A stretch of DNA of 10,213 bases, taken from the NCBI GenBank assembly GCA_016870675.1, contig VGAU01000046.1, positions 1 to 10,213 of the forward strand. Direction: 5' to 3'. A program made the translations under genes and the position numbers. Below the pieces are notes generated by a model, which was given only the letters and a program-made list of their open reading frames with translations, was not told where the DNA came from and did no database searches. The DNA comes from Actinomycetota bacterium. Its GTDB lineage: Bacteria > Actinomycetota > Humimicrobiia > Humimicrobiales > Humimicrobiaceae. Positions 8,395-10,213 of this stretch are shown piece by piece; the first letter of the stretch is position 1, and each line of letters starts with the position of its first letter.

Positions 8395-8423
8395 TTGATA
8401 TTAAGTATATATATTTGTATACT
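8395..8423 (+). promoter_or_regulatory. Probable sigma70-type promoter for mihF-gmk-rpoZ-coaBC
   Basis: TTGATA at 8395-8400 matches five of six bases of the -35 consensus. TATACT at 8418-8423 matches five of six bases of the -10 consensus. The spacer is exactly 17 bases. The element lies just past the pyrE stop in the only sizeable non-coding gap, and the predicted transcript start is about 8430, some 30 bases before the mihF ATG. A short direct repeat, TCTAAT, occurs at 8423-8428 and again at 8432-8437. The region is AT-rich, so some chance matching must be allowed for. Confidence 0.6.
8404..8423. repeat. 20-bp imperfect palindrome overlapping the -10 element
   Basis: AGTATATA at 8404-8411 is mirrored by TGTATACT at 8416-8423, matching at seven of eight positions in each arm, with the four-base centre TATT. 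It covers the end of the promoter spacer and the whole -10 hexamer, so a dimeric regulator bound here would block transcription. It could equally form a weak AT hairpin in RNA, or be chance in an AT-rich gap. Confidence 0.45.
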
Positions 8424-8460
8424 CTAATGTATCTAATTTTATTTTAATAAAGAGAGTTCT

Positions 8461-8781
8461 ATGGCTTTAAAAAACTTAAGTGACAAAGACAGAAAAAAGG
8501 GTTTGGAGAAAGCCCGGCAGGTAAGAAAAAAGAGAGCTGAAATCAAGAATTTGCTAAAAAAAGGTAAGCTCGATATACGGTCACTTTTTAAAGATGGCAA
8601 GCTCTTTAAAAAATATGTAATAAACATGAAGGTTATAAATCTAGTAAGCGCACTCCCTGGAAATGGAAGTGTTAATGCCCTGAAAATCTTAAAGGATTTA
8701 AAAATAAGCCCTAATAAAAAAGTTGGTGGGCTGGGTAAGAATCAGAAAAACAGTTTTTACAAGTTTTTTAACATAGCTTAG
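8461..8781 (+). CDS. mihF: Actinobacterial-type integration host factor (mIHF-like nucleoid protein), divergent
   Basis: This 106-residue, lysine-rich protein matches the layout of mycobacterial and streptomycete IHF, a nucleoid-associated DNA-binding protein unrelated in fold to E. coli IHF. The start MALKNLSDKDRKKGLEKARQ resembles the family opening (MAL-P-L-t-e-Q-R...L-e-K-A). RKKRAEIKNLLKKGKLDI (23-39) fits the family's RAEVKxxLKxG helix. MKVINLVSALPGNGSVNALKILKDLKI (56-82) fits the S13-like helix-turn-turn-helix region (MKV..LLe.LP.vGk..A..IM..L.I), and KKVGGLGKNQ (86-95) fits the RR-x-x-GLG-x-x-Q end. The oddity is that the family's G-x-G-K-x-(K/R)-A turn reads GNGSVNA here, losing the basic residues. 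The position directly before gmk-rpoZ-coaBC is the classic actinobacterial context and strengthens the call. An AGAGAG site at 8451-8456 stands close (4 bases) to the ATG. The symbol is given by homology and context. Confidence 0.85.
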   Translation: MALKNLSDKDRKKGLEKARQVRKKRAEIKNLLKKGKLDIRSLFKDGKLFKKYVINMKVINLVSALPGNGSVNALKILKDLKISPNKKVGGLGKNQKNSFYKFFNIA

Positions 8782-8803
8782 GCTGACAAGTTTTCAATAT
8801 TTT

Positions 8804-9382
8804 ATGGCAGGTAGAGGAAAATTATTTATTGTCTCAGGACCCTCAGGTTCAGGAAAAAGTAGCCTGATTAATGATATAGTAAATGAATCGGACGATTTTA
8901 TCAGATCCATCTCAGTTACCACCAGACCGAAAAGAAAAGATGAAATTAGCGGCAGACAGTATCATTTTATAAGCAAGGATGAATTTGAGGAGCTTATAGA
9001 AAAGGATATGCTTCTTGAATGGGCAGCTTATGCTGGTTATCTGTATGGCACTCCAAAAAAATTTGTAACAGAAAAATTAAGTAAAGGTAAAAATGTAATT
9101 CTGGTAATTGAGGTCCAGGGCGCCATGCAGGTTATAAAAAAAATGAAAGATACCTATTTAATCTTTATTGCTACTTCTTCATTTAAGGAGCTGGAAGAGA
9201 GAATCAAAAAAAGGAGAGCCGACAGTCTGGAAGAAATGAATAGAAGGTTGGAAACTGCAAAAAGTGAACTGAATTATAAGAAATATTATGATTGCATAAT
9301 TGTAAATAATAATTATAATGAGGCTTTGCTTAATTTAAAGAAGGTTCTAGATTCTCAAAAAGGGAGGAAACTATATAAATGA
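8804..9382 (+). CDS. gmk: Guanylate kinase
   Basis: Gmk phosphorylates GMP (and dGMP) to the diphosphate with ATP, feeding GTP pools. Its 192 residues are typical (about 190-210). The P-loop GPSGSGKS is at residues 12-19. The GMP-binding region has SVTTRPKRKDEISGRQYHF, followed by the lid-adjacent LLEWAAYAGYLYGTP. IEVQGAMQV is the Walker B-like strand, and IKKRRADSLEEMNRRLETAKSEL is the lid helix signature with its arginines. The C-terminus NNNYNEALLNLKKVL is usual. ATG 8804 puts the P-loop at the standard distance from the N-terminus, but no convincing Shine-Dalgarno sequence lies in the 22-base gap after mihF. The stop overlaps rpoZ by four bases (ATGA). Confidence 0.97.
   Translation: MAGRGKLFIVSGPSGSGKSSLINDIVNESDDFIRSISVTTRPKRKDEISGRQYHFISKDEFEELIEKDMLLEWAAYAGYLYGTPKKFVTEKLSKGKNVILVIEVQGAMQVIKKMKDTYLIFIATSSFKELEERIKKRRADSLEEMNRRLETAKSELNYKKYYDCIIVNNNYNEALLNLKKVLDSQKGRKLYK
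9361..9367 (+). promoter_or_regulatory. Ribosome binding site of rpoZ inside gmk
   Basis: AGGGAGG lies eleven bases before ATG 9379, inside the last codons of gmk. It is the strongest Shine-Dalgarno match in the downstream unit. Confidence 0.65.
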
Positions 9383-9618
9383 AGGTGCAGTATGTTGATG
9401 AATACAAAGAAAGTACAGACAGCAAATATAAACTATGTATATTGGTGGCTAAAAGAGCCAGAGAACTGGGAGAGTATCTTTCTGCGCAAAAAAATATGGA
9501 AAGAATAAATGTGGTAAAACCACTGGTTGATGTAGAATCACATGATCCACTGGAAATTGCCTTTAATGAAATAAAAGAAGGAAAAATAACTTACAAGAAG
9601 AAAAAGGAATCTATATAA
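9379..9618 (+). CDS. rpoZ: RNA polymerase omega subunit
   Basis: Omega is a small subunit that helps beta-prime fold and join the RNA polymerase core. The protein has 79 residues; the family runs from about 65 to 110. The diagnostic segment SKYKLCILVAKRARELGEYL (residues 15-34) matches the conserved helix (K-Y-x-L-V-x-V-A-A-K-R-A-R-q-L). The later DPLEIAFNEIKEGKI (56-70) matches the conserved P-L-x-x-A-l-e-E-I-x-x-G-K-I end. The tail is lysine-rich. The gmk-rpoZ pairing with an ATGA overlap is common across bacteria and supports the assignment. The coaBC ribosome binding site (AAGGA, 9604-9608) is within the final codons of this gene. Confidence 0.95.
   Translation: MKVQYVDEYKESTDSKYKLCILVAKRARELGEYLSAQKNMERINVVKPLVDVESHDPLEIAFNEIKEGKITYKKKKESI
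9604..9608 (+). promoter_or_regulatory. Ribosome binding site supporting TTG 9621 for coaBC
   Basis: AAGGA lies twelve bases before TTG 9621 and eighteen before the alternative TTG 9627. The frame has no ATG until the internal Met near codon 34, past the conserved GITASIAAYKA, so a TTG start is needed and 9621 is preferred. Confidence 0.5.
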
Positions 9619-9620
9619 TT

Positions 9621-10213
9621 TTGGTTTTGAATAAATCAATATTTTTAAAAAAAAAGATAGTTCTGGGAATTACTGCATCTATTGCAGCTTATAAGGCAGC
9701 TTCAATTTGCAGCAGGCTGGCTGGTATGGGTGCTGATGTAGTTCCTGTAATGACTCCTAATGCTCTAAATTTTATAACTCCCATTACTTTCAGTTCAATC
9801 TCCGGAAATAAAACTATTGTGGAGCAGTTTGCAGACGAGAAGAAAATTTACCATATCTCACTTTCCCATAGTGCGGATATTTTTTTGATTGCACCTGCTT
9901 CAGCTGATACCATTTCAAAATTATCTTATGGAATTTGTGATAATTTCCTTACCACTTCAGCGGTTTCTGCTACCTGCCCTGTGCTTATTGCACCGGCTAT
10001 GAATGAAAGTATGTATCTTGACCCAATAATTCAGAAAAATATTCTGCGGCTGCGAAAGTCAGGAAAATATTTTTTAGTAGGACCAAAGAGCGGCAATCTG
10101 GCCTGTGGTGAGGAAGGTCTGGGAAGGCTGGAAGATGAAGATATCATAATTGAAAGACTGGGAGAGCTTCTTAATTATAGTTCTGATCTTAAAGGAAAAA
10201 AAGTTGTAATTAC
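9621..10213 (+). CDS. coaBC: Phosphopantothenoylcysteine decarboxylase / phosphopantothenate-cysteine ligase (5' part, runs off window)
   Basis: CoaBC performs two steps of coenzyme A synthesis: CTP-dependent ligation of cysteine to phosphopantothenate, then FMN-dependent decarboxylation. The window shows about 197 codons, which is the N-terminal CoaC (flavoprotein) domain and the first residues of the linker; the CoaB domain lies beyond the right edge. Counting from TTG 9621, the motifs are KIVLGITASIAAYKA (flavin-binding start), the active-site His78 in YHISLSHSADIFLIAPASADT, Asn128 in the PAMNESM motif, and Cys162 of the substrate lid in NLACGEEGLGR. These correspond to E. coli Dfp His75, Asn125 and Cys158, so the decarboxylase site is complete. 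The start is a TTG, either 9621 (preferred by the ribosome binding site) or 9627. A run of nine A bases (9647-9655) near the start encodes a lysine stretch. Two bases separate it from rpoZ. Confidence 0.93.
   Translation, partial: MVLNKSIFLKKKIVLGITASIAAYKAASICSRLAGMGADVVPVMTPNALNFITPITFSSISGNKTIVEQFADEKKIYHISLSHSADIFLIAPASADTISKLSYGICDNFLTTSAVSATCPVLIAPAMNESMYLDPIIQKNILRLRKSGKYFLVGPKSGNLACGEEGLGRLEDEDIIIERLGELLNYSSDLKGKKVVI

Noticed and set aside
8404..8440. Possible intrinsic terminator after pyrE
   Set aside because: The hairpin is almost entirely A-T/A-U with an internal mismatch, and it is not directly followed by a clean U run. It fits a promoter/operator better than a terminator.
8461..8781. 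Possible ribosomal protein S13 or DNA-glycosylase fragment, from the S13-like helix-turn-turn-helix
   Set aside because: The full-length pattern (MAL start, RAEIKN helix, GLGxxQ tail) and the position before gmk fit actinobacterial-type IHF. No other S13 features are present.
9642..9656. Run of five T then nine A near the start of coaBC as a slippery or phase-variable tract
   Set aside because: The frame reads through normally into conserved CoaC residues, the -1 frame soon meets a stop, and A-runs encoding lysine are common in this AT-leaning sequence.
1..10213. Search for CRISPR arrays, insertion sequences, tRNA/rRNA genes, riboswitches or an unknown multi-gene system
   Set aside because: Coding density leaves only gaps of 23, 18, 76, 22 and 2 bases, all genes belong to known housekeeping families, and no regularly spaced repeats or terminal inverted repeats were seen.

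Overview
This window is one dense, single-strand block of housekeeping genes, all on the + strand. It holds most of a de novo pyrimidine (UMP) biosynthesis operon, followed by a small nucleoid-protein / nucleotide / RNA polymerase / coenzyme A cluster. Protein-family assignments rest on motifs I can read directly. Statements about the host are inference.

Host. The order carA-carB-pyrK-pyrD-pyrF-(pyrE)-mihF-gmk-rpoZ-coaBC is the arrangement I associate with Actinomycetota, where an actinobacterial-type integration host factor (mIHF) gene sits just upstream of gmk. Base composition is unlike typical high-GC actinobacteria: sampled lines run from about 30% to 55% GC, mostly in the high 30s to low 40s, with many AAA, ATA and TTA codons. 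The best guess is a low-GC, deep-branching, probably anaerobic actinobacterial lineage. Anaerobic or microaerobic life is suggested by the class 1B (PyrD+PyrK) dihydroorotate dehydrogenase, which can pass electrons to NAD+ instead of quinone. Five genes are best assigned, or plausibly assigned, TTG starts.

Layout. 1-933: 3' part of pyrC (dihydroorotase), cut by the left window edge. 957-5285: carA and carB (both subunits of carbamoyl-phosphate synthetase). 5285-7037: pyrK and pyrD (electron-transfer and catalytic subunits of NAD-dependent dihydroorotate dehydrogenase). 7034-7777: pyrF (OMP decarboxylase). 7770-8384: pyrE (orotate phosphoribosyltransferase). From carB to pyrE every junction overlaps (1, 8, 4 and 8 bases), as expected for a translationally coupled operon. 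8385-8460 is the longest non-coding gap (76 bases, AT-rich). It holds a good sigma70-type promoter and a 20-bp imperfect palindrome, so a second transcription unit probably begins here: mihF (8461-8781), gmk (8804-9382), rpoZ (9379-9618) and the start of coaBC (9621 to the right edge).

How the genes work together. CarAB makes carbamoyl phosphate. The PyrB step is not in this window and is expected upstream. PyrC closes the ring to dihydroorotate, PyrDK oxidises it to orotate, PyrE adds ribose phosphate from PRPP, and PyrF decarboxylates OMP to UMP. The downstream unit couples a nucleoid architectural protein, GMP phosphorylation, RNA polymerase omega and CoA synthesis. I found no mobile element, CRISPR array, tRNA/rRNA gene or unknown multi-gene system. 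The most interesting items are the divergent mIHF and its promoter/palindrome.
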